Below are positions 35,421-44,564 of a DNA stretch of 64,000 bases, piece by piece. The DNA is from JABURQ01 sp029243145 (GTDB lineage: Bacteria > Planctomycetota > Planctomycetia > Planctomycetales > Planctomycetaceae). The translations under genes were made by a program, and so were the position numbers. Under the pieces are notes generated by a model. That model did not search any database and was not told the origin of the DNA. It was given only the letters and a program-made list of their open reading frames with translations. Numbering within the stretch: the stretch's first letter is position 1; every line of letters begins with the position of its first letter. Where the stretch lies: contig CBFHYX010000002.1 in assembly GCA_965660145.1 (NCBI GenBank), positions 62,001-126,000 of the forward strand, written 5' to 3'.

Positions 35421-36674
35421 GTGATTTCTATTCGTTCCGCATTCTTCCTGCTCATCAGCCTCTCTCTGGCCCTCAACTCACCAACCATATCGCGTGCGGA
35501 AGAGAGTAACTTGGACCCTCTTAATGGAGCCTCTGAGGCCAATGATTCGGACCAGAAGGATCAGGTCGAAGTTGATCCTCTTCGCGAAAAAGCGAAATTA
35601 GCCATCGAAATCTCGAAACGTCGATATCTCGACGGTAGCCTGCACACTCCCTGGCAGATTCTACACGGAATGCTCGCCTTGCGAGGTGACTATCAAATCA
35701 AAATCGGAGGCGAGAAAACTTCAGCCCTCGAATGGATGCAAAAAGGGCAAACATACGATCGGAAGCCTTGGGTGAAGAAGTCTGCTTATGGCGGCCACTT
35801 TCACACCTTTACTCAGCCTTACCACTTTGAAGGTCATCCCAATCAGTTTCTGGCAATTCTGACGATGTCCAATCTTCCAGCCGATACGGAATTTATGGCA
35901 TGGCAGAATCAAACGGCAGTACCGGTCACGATTCAGCAGATGGTCGAGCATGCCAAGATGGTCGTGTGCGACCACGAAGAACAAACTTGGACATTATGGG
36001 CCTTGAGTAAATATCTTCCGTCTGATGCCGAGTGGATCAACAAAGATGGAGAAAGTTGGGGCATCGAACGGCTTGTTCTCAAGCAGTCGCGAGCAAACTT
36101 GAACAAGGCGGCTTGCGGTGGAACACACGGCTTGTTTGCTCTCTCACATGCACGCAAAAATCATTTGGCCGTTGAAGGAAACGAACTATCGGGAGTTTGG
36201 ATTGTGGCCGACCAGACCATCAAAAAACACATCAACATTGCTCGTGCATTACAGTATTCGGATGGTGCGTTTTCCTGCGGATACTTTGCTTATCAGGATT
36301 ACAAGAAGAACTTTGCCGAACGACTTTCTCCCACAGGCCATACACTCGAATTTCTGATGATGGCCGTCGATGATGAAGAGCTCTCGAAAGACTGGGTCCG
36401 AAAGGGTGTCGAACATGTTGCCAACGATTTGATCGAGAACGAAAGAATCCCCATCGATTGCGGTCCTCTTTATCACGCTCTCAGCGGGTTAGTAATTTTT
36501 ATGGAACGCACAGAACCAAAACCGGTCATTGTGGAAGAACAAATCGCCGAGTTGTTACCACTTGTTGCACCCAAACCGGAAATCAAAACCGCGTTTTCAC
36601 CATTGGTTGCACCGAAACCAGATGTTGTTCTTCGACAGGCTTCTCTTCCAGGTACTGGAATTGCAGCCGAGTAA
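35421..36674 (+). CDS. Secreted protein of unknown function
   Basis: The 417-residue protein has a signal peptide (ISIRSAFFLLISLSLALNSP) and a mostly helical body with the segments CGGTHGLFALSHARKNH and LSPTGHTLEFLMMAV, which loosely recall alpha-toroid (terpene-cyclase-like) repeats, but no catalytic motif. The C-terminus has the repeat PLVAPKP. The start is GTG 35421, 8 bases after GGAG; a GTG three codons earlier is also possible. I do not recognise the family. Confidence 0.7.
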   Translation: MISIRSAFFLLISLSLALNSPTISRAEESNLDPLNGASEANDSDQKDQVEVDPLREKAKLAIEISKRRYLDGSLHTPWQILHGMLALRGDYQIKIGGEKTSALEWMQKGQTYDRKPWVKKSAYGGHFHTFTQPYHFEGHPNQFLAILTMSNLPADTEFMAWQNQTAVPVTIQQMVEHAKMVVCDHEEQTWTLWALSKYLPSDAEWINKDGESWGIERLVLKQSRANLNKAACGGTHGLFALSHARKNHLAVEGNELSGVWIVADQTIKKHINIARALQYSDGAFSCGYFAYQDYKKNFAERLSPTGHTLEFLMMAVDDEELSKDWVRKGVEHVANDLIENERIPIDCGPLYHALSGLVIFMERTEPKPVIVEEQIAELLPLVAPKPEIKTAFSPLVAPKPDVVLRQASLPGTGIAAE

Positions 36675-36702
36675 CGAAGCCGAGCCGACCGAACTACACC
36701 CG

Positions 36703-36740
36703 AAATCCTCATTGTCCGTTACGGCCGACGAGGATTTTTC
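36703..36740 (+). terminator. Rho-independent terminator
   Basis: AAATCCTC (36703-36710) pairs with GAGGATTT (36730-36737), with an inner CCG/CGG pair, followed by T's. It overlaps the 3' end of the convergent FG-GAP gene. It probably ends the transcript of the unknown secreted protein. Confidence 0.55.
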
Positions 36741-38650
36741 GCATGGTATAGGTAACCGTCTTCAGCACCAATCAGTAAATCAGGGACTCCATCAGAGTTC
36801 CAATCGACGACGGCGGGGCTGCTGGTGTGTCCTGCCAAGGGGCGATCATAGAGCTGCCCTTCATTCTTGAATTTCCAGCCGTTGTCGGATTCGCCAATGT
36901 TTCTATACCAATCCGCGTTCTTACTGTTGAGGAGGAGATCCATTCGTCCGTCCCCATCCCAATCGGCGACTTCAATCTTTCGGCGTCCACTGCCTCCGGC
37001 TCGTTTGAGATTCAATTGAAGAGGCTTTCCGTTTTCATCGAGAATCAGTCGCTGACCCGGTAAAAGAGTCAGCCCAAGATCGGACTTTTTGCGTCGGAAT
37101 ACCGCTGGGTATCCTTCATGATCAAGAACAAGCAAGTCGTTCAATCCATCCTGGTTCCAGTCCACAATCACGGGGGTTGTCCGCCATTGGGTCACAAGCT
37201 CTTTTCCAACAGGTTCCCACCACGTCCATTCTGGTTTAGGAGTATTTCCCGGCCATTCGACTTGGATCGATTTGACGGTAGCAAGTTTTGGGGCAGATTG
37301 AGGCCCGATATTTTCGAGCCACTGGATGCGTCCCCAGATCGAATTTAAAACAATATCCGGTAATCCATCGTGGTTCCAATCCCCGACCGAGAGAGTGGTG
37401 TAACCCCATTTTTCTTCGCACGGTCCCTGAATCGAACCGTTCGGCCCGGCTTCAATCCGAAAAATCTCATTTCCCGCTTCCAGCAGTTTGGGTGCGGCCC
37501 ACTTCGGGCTGTCCCCTCCCCCAAGATTTTCGATGAAACTGATATAGCCAGCCGTGTTTCCGCAAAGAATGTCTTGGTCTCCATCATGGTCCCAGTCGTA
37601 GGCATACGGTGTTGCCAAGGCTCCGAACTTGATGTATTCCGCTTCCTGCTGGAAGTAACGAGGAGGGAGAAATTGTGGGATTTGATCTTGGAGCTTGCCG
37701 GTATTTTCGACCAGAGCGACTCGTCCATCTTCATCACCCACGATCAAATCGAGATCGTGATCTCCATCCCAGTCGATGGCCGTGGGAACAATCATCTGCA
37801 AATCCATCTCGATGGGCCGGCCATCATGAGTGATCGTTTTCCCAATTTGATACTTGGGCCGGGCTCGCGAACCGATGTTTTCAAAATAAGTGAATGTATC
37901 ACGGAACTCACCACATAACAGATCGAGGTCTCCGTCTCCGTCCCAGTCGGCAAAGTTGGGAGAAGGCCAGCCGTAAACTTCGGGAGTCTTTCCATCGACG
38001 CCTTCAACTTCTGTCGGAGTCTCGAATTGCGGTTCGTCGTTGGTACCGATATTCAGGGCGACTCTCATGCGTCCTCGTAATGGTCCATTTGTCCAGACTC
38101 CTTCTGAGTTATAGGCGTCGTCCCATCCATATTCAGTCCAGTCTCCATAGCCGATAATGACATCGAGCTTTCCGTCTCCGTTGTAATCAACACGGTGCCA
38201 TTGTCGAGCACGTGTCTTCTTCCCTTTCAGGAAAGACGTGTCGACTTTCAAGGTCGTTGGATTGTCGTACTGAGACTTGAGGAAATCGCTGTATTCCTTG
38301 TTCTGCACCATCACCACGGGCTTGCCGTTCACGTACGAAACTCTCGTATTCTGAGAACCGTGTCCGATAATGATCCCCGGCTTGAAAATGGGGAACTTCT
38401 CTTTCCCGTCAGAGGTGTTCTCAAAGAAATAGGTGCCATTGGAAGGTTTGTCGGGGCACACCACAATCAGGTCAAGATCTCCATCGGAATCATAATCCAT
38501 CGGCATTGGCCAGGCCCATAAGCCGACACCCAGATCGACGACCAGTCCCGGATTGTTGTAGGGGACTCGCTGAAGCGGCGACTCTTGCGCGCTCCCTGTC
38601 AGCGTGGCAAAGCAAAGAACAATCAAACTCGAGTAAATCGAATAACGCAT
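36719..38650 (-). CDS. Secreted FG-GAP/VCBS-repeat beta-propeller protein
   Basis: The 643-residue protein has a signal peptide (SLIVLCFATLTGSA) and repeated Ca-binding loops: DYDSDGDLD, DYNGDGKLD, DWDGDGDLD, DWDGDHDLD, DWDHDGDQD, DWNHDGLPD, DWNQDGLND, DWDGDGRMD, DWNSDGVPD. The repeat number (about nine) exceeds seven propeller blades, so two propellers may be present. Probably secreted or cell-surface. It lies 43 bases downstream of the CrtI-like gene on the same strand and may be co-transcribed. Confidence 0.87.
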   Translation of the reverse strand: MRYSIYSSLIVLCFATLTGSAQESPLQRVPYNNPGLVVDLGVGLWAWPMPMDYDSDGDLDLIVVCPDKPSNGTYFFENTSDGKEKFPIFKPGIIIGHGSQNTRVSYVNGKPVVMVQNKEYSDFLKSQYDNPTTLKVDTSFLKGKKTRARQWHRVDYNGDGKLDVIIGYGDWTEYGWDDAYNSEGVWTNGPLRGRMRVALNIGTNDEPQFETPTEVEGVDGKTPEVYGWPSPNFADWDGDGDLDLLCGEFRDTFTYFENIGSRARPKYQIGKTITHDGRPIEMDLQMIVPTAIDWDGDHDLDLIVGDEDGRVALVENTGKLQDQIPQFLPPRYFQQEAEYIKFGALATPYAYDWDHDGDQDILCGNTAGYISFIENLGGGDSPKWAAPKLLEAGNEIFRIEAGPNGSIQGPCEEKWGYTTLSVGDWNHDGLPDIVLNSIWGRIQWLENIGPQSAPKLATVKSIQVEWPGNTPKPEWTWWEPVGKELVTQWRTTPVIVDWNQDGLNDLLVLDHEGYPAVFRRKKSDLGLTLLPGQRLILDENGKPLQLNLKRAGGSGRRKIEVADWDGDGRMDLLLNSKNADWYRNIGESDNGWKFKNEGQLYDRPLAGHTSSPAVVDWNSDGVPDLLIGAEDGYLYHAKNPRRP

Positions 38651-38693
38651 GCTCGAAATCCTGTCTAAGTTCTTGTGGCTGTTGAGAACTCTG

Positions 38694-40121
38694 TTAGATC
38701 GTCGAGGAATCGGGTGTCAGATATTTATCGACATCATTCGAGACGATCACACCGTAGTTCACGGCTCCCAACCATCCCGACATGATAATCCCGACAGAGC
38801 CGGCATGATAGAGGCCACCGATCTGTTCCGGGAGATCTTTACTGACTTGCAAACCCTCGAATTTCGTGCCAAACGAAGCGCCATTCCAGTGGCGTGTGTA
38901 ATGCTCGAAGGTTCGCGGCGTGGAAGCCTCGATATGATCGACCTTCTGGCGGATATTAGGGACGTACTGTTCGAGGCAATCGAGAGTCCCTTCGCAAAGT
39001 TCTGTTTTGTCTTTCTGATACTGCTCTTCCGAGAGATCGGCCCAGTCGCTGTAGTTGGCGTTGGTGGAAGAAACGACGAGATAGCGGTTGAGTTCTGGGC
39101 GGGTGCGCGGGTAGTAGAATGAGAATGTTCGACTACTAATATTTTTGCTCAGCATCGCTTCAATATCAAAACCACTGTGCTCCGAATGGAAGAGAAGATC
39201 TCCGACATCGTCGAATTCTTCCCCTTCTTTGAGGGCGATGTAAACCTGGCAACTGCTGTTGTTGAGGCGAACTGCTTCGACAGCTTCCACATACTCTTTA
39301 TCGAGATTTTCTTTGCCGACGAGTTTTAAGATGGTTTGTTTCAGGTTGGCATTCGAGACGATCGCGTTACAGCCAATTCGTCGACCGTTCACAACAACTC
39401 CCGTGACTTTTCGATTGTCATCGAGTTCGATGTTTTCGACGAGAGAGCGGATACGAATATCCACACCATTTTTTTCCAGCTCTGCCTTCATCAGGTCCAC
39501 AAGATGGTCTGTGCCACCTTCAAAGGTGAAGACTCCCTTGTGCATAAAGTTGGAGAACACAATTCCATATGTTATGGCCGGATCTTCCAAAGTTGACCCG
39601 TTCGCGTAAGTGATCGGCTCCATCAGCAAGCGGACCACGTCATCGCGACCCGGAAAAAATTGCTCGAACAACTCACGGACAGTCATCGATTGATCGTCGT
39701 AGAAATTCATGCTGCGAGCCTTATCGAAGAAAGCTTGCACCGTTTCCACCGAGATTCCGAACTTTTCGATCAGAATGTTCGTGAAGTCGTTTCGATCAAA
39801 AGTTGTGCGTAGCGAGAACTGAGGGTTCTCGAAACGAATCCCCTTAAGTTGCACAATTTTGTCGGCGATTTCCTGCGTCCAATATTTTCGACAACTTTTG
39901 ATCATACCCATCGGGAACCCGTGCAACGAGATATCAAAAATATGACCGTTACGACGTTTGAACCAAGTCGCCATTCCTCCGAGTTGGTAATGATGCTCGA
40001 GAAGGAGTACCGAATGACCGGCGCGTGCTAAAACATTGGCGGAAGTGAGCCCGCCAAGCCCGCTACCGATGACAACAACATCGTAATGGTCTTGGCAGCC
40101 TTTGAGAAAATCCTTAGCCAT
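38694..40121 (-). CDS. CrtI-like FAD-dependent desaturase/isomerase (phytoene desaturase family)
   Basis: The 475-residue protein has an N-terminal FAD-binding Rossmann motif (VVVIGSGLGGLTSANVLARAG, GxGxxG at 19-24, ending at the LLEHH acidic residue) and the C-terminal flavin signature HAGSVGIIMSGWLGAVNYG. FEGGTDHLVDLM matches the substrate-domain pattern of carotenoid desaturases, retinol saturases and carotenoid isomerases. The substrate is probably a polyene or lipid. Five other lipid-type genes lie 2 kb away. The exact reaction cannot be read from sequence. Confidence 0.87.
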   Translation of the reverse strand: MAKDFLKGCQDHYDVVVIGSGLGGLTSANVLARAGHSVLLLEHHYQLGGMATWFKRRNGHIFDISLHGFPMGMIKSCRKYWTQEIADKIVQLKGIRFENPQFSLRTTFDRNDFTNILIEKFGISVETVQAFFDKARSMNFYDDQSMTVRELFEQFFPGRDDVVRLLMEPITYANGSTLEDPAITYGIVFSNFMHKGVFTFEGGTDHLVDLMKAELEKNGVDIRIRSLVENIELDDNRKVTGVVVNGRRIGCNAIVSNANLKQTILKLVGKENLDKEYVEAVEAVRLNNSSCQVYIALKEGEEFDDVGDLLFHSEHSGFDIEAMLSKNISSRTFSFYYPRTRPELNRYLVVSSTNANYSDWADLSEEQYQKDKTELCEGTLDCLEQYVPNIRQKVDHIEASTPRTFEHYTRHWNGASFGTKFEGLQVSKDLPEQIGGLYHAGSVGIIMSGWLGAVNYGVIVSNDVDKYLTPDSSTI

Positions 40122-40725
40122 AGTGAGTCTACGCTGTCTTCAAGGTTCTGGATAAATGGGTGTCTGTCTCAATCCGTTCTTTGACAAACGAAGATCGGCT
40201 CAGTTTAGAAAGGCGAGACAAAAAGTCCAACCAACGATTTCAGGAAGTCGCTCAGGCCTGATAATATTGTTGGGTTTCAATTGGCTTGTCGCATGACTTG
40301 TCGGTATTCGCATGAGCATGTATGTTGAGCGTTGTACCAAAAACACTTCGATATGATGCCGCAGGGTGGAAATTGTGAGCAGTTCAGATGAACGGGGGTT
40401 TTGGGAGGCGTGAGAAATATTACCGATTATATCAAATAGTCAAGATATGAAGATTCTGGTAATTGCAACAAATAGGTATAATTTTGAGTGCGGACGGTTG
40501 AAGCCTCAAACTTTTCCTAGTATCCCTAGAGAGAGAGTTTGACAAAACTCAGCGAAGAAAACAGTCTGGTATGAGAAGAATGGGAAGCCCTTCTTCAAAT
40601 AACTGATAGTTTTGTGTATGAAGCCGATTTGGTCAGGTCGGCAAGTTGTATAATACAAAAGTGAGGGATGCACCGCTGCCGGTATCCCTTCAGCAAATGT
40701 CGGTAGCATAGAAGGAGTTTTTCCA
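40122..40725. promoter_or_regulatory. Upstream region of the Cys-rich protein with candidate promoter
   Basis: A perfect -10 element TATAAT lies at 40649-40654, 72 bases before the ATG; the -35 region is weak. AAGGAG at 40712-40717 is a strong ribosome site 8 bases before ATG 40726. The rest of the 600-base region has no convincing gene; a minus-strand frame at 40506-40970 overlaps the real gene and is rejected. Confidence 0.45.
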
Positions 40726-41130
40726 ATGAAGAGCTTATTGAGTTTGTTGATGGTGACTGCCATCATGGTTTCAGTTGCCGATGCACAACCCCCCAAGCCT
40801 GTGGCTGAGGGAACTGTAGTTGGCCAAGCTGTGGAACTATTCAATTGTGTTAAAATTGAAGATCCTGAGAATATCGCACCTTGTGCGGTGACCAAGATCA
40901 TCATGGTTCCCGATCCTTGTGCCTGCCGCGATCGTTGCGGTTGCTGTGAACCAAAATGTGTTGCCATCAAGATTTGTGTTCCACCACCAAATCCATGTGC
41001 CTGTGGATGTGAAACACAAGAAGTCGTGAAGTGCAGAGACGGTGGACGTAAGCAGAAATACGACTACGGTAAGTATTCTGTTGAAATCACTGTTAAAGAC
41101 GGTTATGTCAAAGTCGATTACGACGACTGA
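40726..41130 (+). CDS. Small secreted Cys-rich protein
   Basis: The 134-residue product has a signal peptide (MKSLLSLLMVTAIMVSVADA), then a domain with about 14 Cys in 60 residues (DPCACRDRCGCCEPKC, PNPCACGC), Pro-rich turns, and a basic/tyrosine-rich tail. The Cys pairs may bind metal (CxC, CCxxxC) or form disulfides. AAGGAG precedes the ATG at a good spacing, and a strong terminator follows, so it is a monocistronic unit. No known family was recognised. Confidence 0.75.
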   Translation: MKSLLSLLMVTAIMVSVADAQPPKPVAEGTVVGQAVELFNCVKIEDPENIAPCAVTKIIMVPDPCACRDRCGCCEPKCVAIKICVPPPNPCACGCETQEVVKCRDGGRKQKYDYGKYSVEITVKDGYVKVDYDD

Positions 41131-41154
41131 TTGATCGCTAAAAGCAGACGTTCA

Positions 41155-41190
41155 AGCCGGTGACGAGAGATCGTGACCGGCTTTTTCTTT
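41155..41190 (+). terminator. Rho-independent terminator
   Basis: AGCCGGT (41155-41161) pairs perfectly with ACCGGCT (41176-41182), with inner TGACGAGAGATCGTGA, followed by TTTTTCTTT. It is 25 bases after the Cys-rich gene stop and could also work for the convergent GNAT gene. Confidence 0.8.
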
Positions 41191-41218
41191 GCGATATTCA
41201 AAGAGTATTGTCGCTCAG

Positions 41219-41689
41219 TTAGGACTTCATGAATTCCATTACTTGGTAGCCACTCTGCGACATTCCCAAATTCTGATAGACGTTTTGGGCACTCAGGTTG
41301 TGGCCTTCGACATACAATCGAATTCCCACGACATCTTCTCGCGTCTTCGCTTCTTCAAAGACAGTCTGATAGAGAGATTTGAATACGCCACGATTTCGCT
41401 GTTCAGGATGCACATACACGCTTTGGATCCACCAGATTTCACCGTTTCTCCAATCACTCCATTCGAGCGTAATGAGCAATTGGCCAATCACTGCCCCTTT
41501 CTCACGAGCGATCAGGTATCTGCCACGTGATCGGTTTTCAAACAGCCCGCGCACTCCGCGAAGGACGATCTCAGGGTTGAGCATCTTCCCTTCAGTTTCT
41601 TCGGCCAACTGACAGTTGTAGTGGGCGAGTGTCTCAGCATCCTCAAGTCGTGCTGGCTCAATGTCAAAACTTTCTGGAGACTCGTTCAT
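41219..41689 (-). CDS. GNAT-family N-acetyltransferase
   Basis: The 156-residue protein has the GNAT acetyl-CoA site QRNRGVFKSLYQTVFEEAKTRE (pattern Q/R-x-x-G-x-G/A) with the strand IWWIQSVYVHP before it, and GIRLYVEGHNLSAQNVYQNLGMS, typical of the C-terminal acetyltransferase motif. The substrate is unknown. Start at ATG 41689 gives a domain-only protein; a GTG 81 bases earlier would add a Ser/Glu-rich extension and seems less likely. Confidence 0.87.
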   Translation of the reverse strand: MNESPESFDIEPARLEDAETLAHYNCQLAEETEGKMLNPEIVLRGVRGLFENRSRGRYLIAREKGAVIGQLLITLEWSDWRNGEIWWIQSVYVHPEQRNRGVFKSLYQTVFEEAKTREDVVGIRLYVEGHNLSAQNVYQNLGMSQSGYQVMEFMKS

Positions 41690-41979
41690 AGTCCGTGGGA
41701 ACTCGTTTCTCTTTAAATGAACTTCAATTCGGATATCCTCTGGAACGCTAAAAACTGTAGCGTTTTGCACGATTATAGGAACTCATCATCTCTTAATGAC
41801 AAGAAATCCTCATGAATTATCATGTAAACCCTTGCTGTCATGAGAGAAAGGGAATATGAAGAGACACAAAGTAATGCTGCGATCGATTTGTGATCCAGTG
41901 AGACGGTCTTCAGTTTCAATGGAACTCGTCGCGAAGCTTCCCAATGGAGTCGCGACGTTGATCATCGCATGGCTTTAGG

Positions 41980-42008
41980 TTGTGTTGAGACAGTGGGAAA
42001 ACTATACT
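41980..42008 (+). promoter_or_regulatory. Candidate sigma-70 promoter of the FAS-like cassette
   Basis: TTGTGT (41980-41985), a 17-base spacer, and TATACT (42003-42008) form a plausible -35/-10 pair. The predicted transcript would start about 45 bases before ATG 42060. It rests on consensus likeness only. Confidence 0.4.
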
Positions 42009-42059
42009 CACCCTCTTTTCCGGGGTTCAGCTCGTTGATCGTTTGAAAGATTCACCACG

Positions 42060-42554
42060 ATGCGTTTTTGTCTGATTGACCAAATCACCGCGATCGAAGC
42101 CGGAAACTCGATTTCGGCCATCAAGAATCTCTCACTGGCTGAAGAATATCTTCAGGATCACTTTCCGGGCTTTCCGGTCATTCCGGGAGTGTTGATGCTG
42201 GAAGCCATGGTGCAAGCCAGTTCCTGGTTGATGCATGAATCCAACGAGTTTCAATATAGTACGATTTTGTTGAAGCAGGCGAAGGCGATTAAATTTAATC
42301 ATTTTCTACAACCAGGGAAAACTTTGGTTGTCGAATCGAAGATACATAAGTCTGAAGGTGAAGAAGTGACCTTCAAAGCGAGCGGCACGGTTGATGACAT
42401 TTCGACGGTGAGTGCACGGTTAACTCTCAAAGGTTTGAATCTGGTTGACCGCGATCCCTCATTGGCCTCTGCAGACGAACGAAACATGACTCACAACAAA
42501 CAATTGTTTCGTCAATTGTGGAGTCCGAAAATGTCGGAGTCCTTAGAAGCTTAA
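42060..42554 (+). CDS. FabZ-like beta-hydroxyacyl-ACP dehydratase (first copy)
   Basis: The 164-residue hotdog-fold protein has the FabZ signature DHFPGFPVIPGVLMLEAMVQ with His34 and Glu48. The N-terminal half (FCLIDQITAIEAGNSISAIKNLSL) is typical. It removes water from beta-hydroxyacyl-ACP. It opens a five-gene cassette with ketoreductase, ACP, second dehydratase and ketosynthase, which suggests a dedicated acyl or polyene pathway. The C-terminal tail (residues 130-164) has no known motif. Confidence 0.87.
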   Translation: MRFCLIDQITAIEAGNSISAIKNLSLAEEYLQDHFPGFPVIPGVLMLEAMVQASSWLMHESNEFQYSTILLKQAKAIKFNHFLQPGKTLVVESKIHKSEGEEVTFKASGTVDDISTVSARLTLKGLNLVDRDPSLASADERNMTHNKQLFRQLWSPKMSESLEA

Positions 42555-42626
42555 AAATCGCAGTATTTTACACGCGCAATAGTTCACACACGCAATATCT
42601 ATTTGAACGAAATTGAGAGCACAGTA

Positions 42627-43376
42627 ATGAGACTCGAAGGTCAAGTCGCATTGGTTACCGGCGGAAGTCGTGGCATCGGTAAGGGAATTGTCGAGGCATT
42701 CGTCAAAGAAGGTGCCAAGGTCGCGTTTGTCTACAATTCGTCGAAAGAGGCTGCCGATGTGATCGTCAGCGAACTCTCCGCCAATGGCGAAGTCTTTGCG
42801 ATTCAGGCAGATGTGAAGTCCAAAGAAGCGGCCCAAAAAGCCGTCGATGAAGTTCTCGAAAAATGGGAACGGATTGATATTCTCGTGAATAACGCGGGAA
42901 TCATTCGCGATGGATTGCTGGCGACGATGGATGAGGACGATTGGTGTTCCGTCATCGATACGAATCTCAATTCCGTTTACAATTTCACACAAAGTGTAAT
43001 GCGTCCGATGATGTCACAACGCAGCGGACGAATTATCAACATGTCCAGTGTTGCCTCCGAGATGGGGAACCAGGGACAAACCAACTATGCGGCCTCTAAA
43101 GGCGGCATCAATGGATTTACAAAATGCCTGGCTGCGGAAGTAGGCCGTCGAAATATTACGGTCAACGCGATTGCACCTGGCTTTATTGAAACAGACATGA
43201 CGGAAGCCGTTCGTAACGCGGCTGAAGGGGAAATCAAGAAAGCGATTGCACTTCGCCGGTTGGGGAAACCTGAAGACATCGCGAGTACGGCCGTCTTTTT
43301 GGCCAGCTCTGACGCAAGTTACATCACGGGACAAGTCATCGAAGTTGACGGGGGACTGACCCTCGGCGGTATTTAA
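42627..43376 (+). CDS. FabG-like 3-oxoacyl-ACP reductase
   Basis: The 249-residue SDR has the cofactor motif TGGSRGIG (11-18), NNAG (88-91), and the active-site Ser141, Tyr154 and Lys158 (NMSS, YAASK). VNAIAPGFIETDM matches FabG. The start at ATG 42627 gives the usual FabG length; the TTG start 24 bases earlier would add an untypical leader. It is co-transcribed with the dehydratase before (72-base gap) and the ACP after. It reduces 3-ketoacyl-ACP with NADPH. Confidence 0.94.
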   Translation: MRLEGQVALVTGGSRGIGKGIVEAFVKEGAKVAFVYNSSKEAADVIVSELSANGEVFAIQADVKSKEAAQKAVDEVLEKWERIDILVNNAGIIRDGLLATMDEDDWCSVIDTNLNSVYNFTQSVMRPMMSQRSGRIINMSSVASEMGNQGQTNYAASKGGINGFTKCLAAEVGRRNITVNAIAPGFIETDMTEAVRNAAEGEIKKAIALRRLGKPEDIASTAVFLASSDASYITGQVIEVDGGLTLGGI

Positions 43377-43469
43377 TTCAAAACCTGTTCGGCGATTGTG
43401 GTAACTTGTATTTGCTGCAATCGGCAGGTGAGCGAAACACGTTTGGGAAACCTTCAGGAGATTTTGCAG

Positions 43470-43859
43470 ATGCCCACGCAAGACGAGATTTTTAAGGTTG
43501 TACAGGAAACACTCGAAGACGCTCTTGGTGTCGACGATGATGAAGTCACGATGGACGCGACTCTTCAGGGAGACCTGGGAGCAGAGTCGATCGACTTTTT
43601 GGACATTCTTTTCCGTCTCGAAAAAGGCTTCGACATCAAGATTCCTCGTGGAGAATTGTTTCCCGAGAATTTGGCGAGGGCTGATTCCTCGTTCGTACAA
43701 GATGGAAAAGTGACCGAGAGTGGAATCGCTCAGTTGCGAGAAAAAATGCCACACGCAGATGTCGACAAGTTGGCCGAAAATCCGGCTGTCGCAAACATCG
43801 CAGACCTGTTCACCGTGCGTATGATGGTGAATTTCCTCAATCACAAGCTGAACGGGTAA
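43470..43859 (+). CDS. Extended acyl carrier protein
   Basis: The 129-residue protein has the ACP core with the phosphopantetheine Ser40 in GAESIDFLDI (GDSL-type motif) and a normal 80-residue N-part, then about 50 extra residues (PRGELFPENLARADSSFVQDGK...MPHADVDKLAENPAVANI) before the last helix (FTVRMMVNFLNHKL). Start ATG 43470 has CAGGAG at a good spacing. The extension is not seen in the FAS II ACP. It presumably carries the growing chain for the adjacent enzymes. Confidence 0.85.
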   Translation: MPTQDEIFKVVQETLEDALGVDDDEVTMDATLQGDLGAESIDFLDILFRLEKGFDIKIPRGELFPENLARADSSFVQDGKVTESGIAQLREKMPHADVDKLAENPAVANIADLFTVRMMVNFLNHKLNG

Positions 43860-43906
43860 GTCTCCCGATCAGTTTTTGTCGTCTCCATAAAGAGTGAGTT
43901 CTCCCG

Positions 43907-44395
43907 ATGCGCTGGTTCTGGATCGATCGATTCATCGAATTTGAAAGTGGTTCTTACGCCAAGGCTGTCAAGAATGTCAGCCTTTCGGAAGAGCATATGC
44001 ACGATCATTTTCCGGGCTTCTCAGTCATGCCCGGTTCGTTGATGATCGAGGGGCTGGCACAGACGGGGGGAATTCTTCTGGGAGAAAAGAATGACTTCAA
44101 ATATGCTGTCATTCTCGCCAAAGTCCCAAAAGTGACATTTCATAGCTGGGCAACTCCCGGCGATTCTCTGGTCTACACCGCTCGCCTATTGGATGATCGG
44201 GACGAGGGAGGAACCGTCGAGTGTACGGCTCATGTTGGTGAGCGATTGGTGGCTGAGGCAGAAATTGTATTCGCCCACTTGGATCCTGCTGATCCCACTC
44301 TGGGAGCGATTGACCAGAAAAACTTCGTTTTCTCGATGAATTTGCTCGGGATTCTTGAAGTTGGGAAAGCAGGAGACGGAGCGGAAAAACTGTAA
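43907..44395 (+). CDS. FabZ-like beta-hydroxyacyl-ACP dehydratase (second copy)
   Basis: The 162-residue protein has DHFPGFSVMPGSLMIEGLAQ with His34 and Glu48, aligned residue for residue with the first dehydratase of the cassette, from which it differs clearly elsewhere. Both hotdog proteins may form a heterodimer or act at different chain lengths. The ATG lies 47 bases after the ACP stop. Confidence 0.86.
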   Translation: MRWFWIDRFIEFESGSYAKAVKNVSLSEEHMHDHFPGFSVMPGSLMIEGLAQTGGILLGEKNDFKYAVILAKVPKVTFHSWATPGDSLVYTARLLDDRDEGGTVECTAHVGERLVAEAEIVFAHLDPADPTLGAIDQKNFVFSMNLLGILEVGKAGDGAEKL

Positions 44396-44564
44396 CAGCA
44401 GTCATTTTCGCACCGAATTGCTTTTTCTCGACAAATGAAACTCCCTGGAACCTGTTTTCATAGGGGGGGTGTTCAGCTATACTTGATCCCATCAGATTAT
44501 AAGCTCCTGTTGAAAGAACGGTTGGGGAACTGTTCGACGACGGGATACATAAAGAAACTGGGCA

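Noticed and set aside
40506..40970. 154-codon minus-strand frame over the Cys-rich gene
   Set aside because: The plus-strand gene has a signal peptide, promoter, ribosome site and terminator, so this is a shadow.
43014..43844. 276-codon minus-strand frame over fabG and the ACP
   Set aside because: Antisense shadow of conserved genes, no ribosome site.
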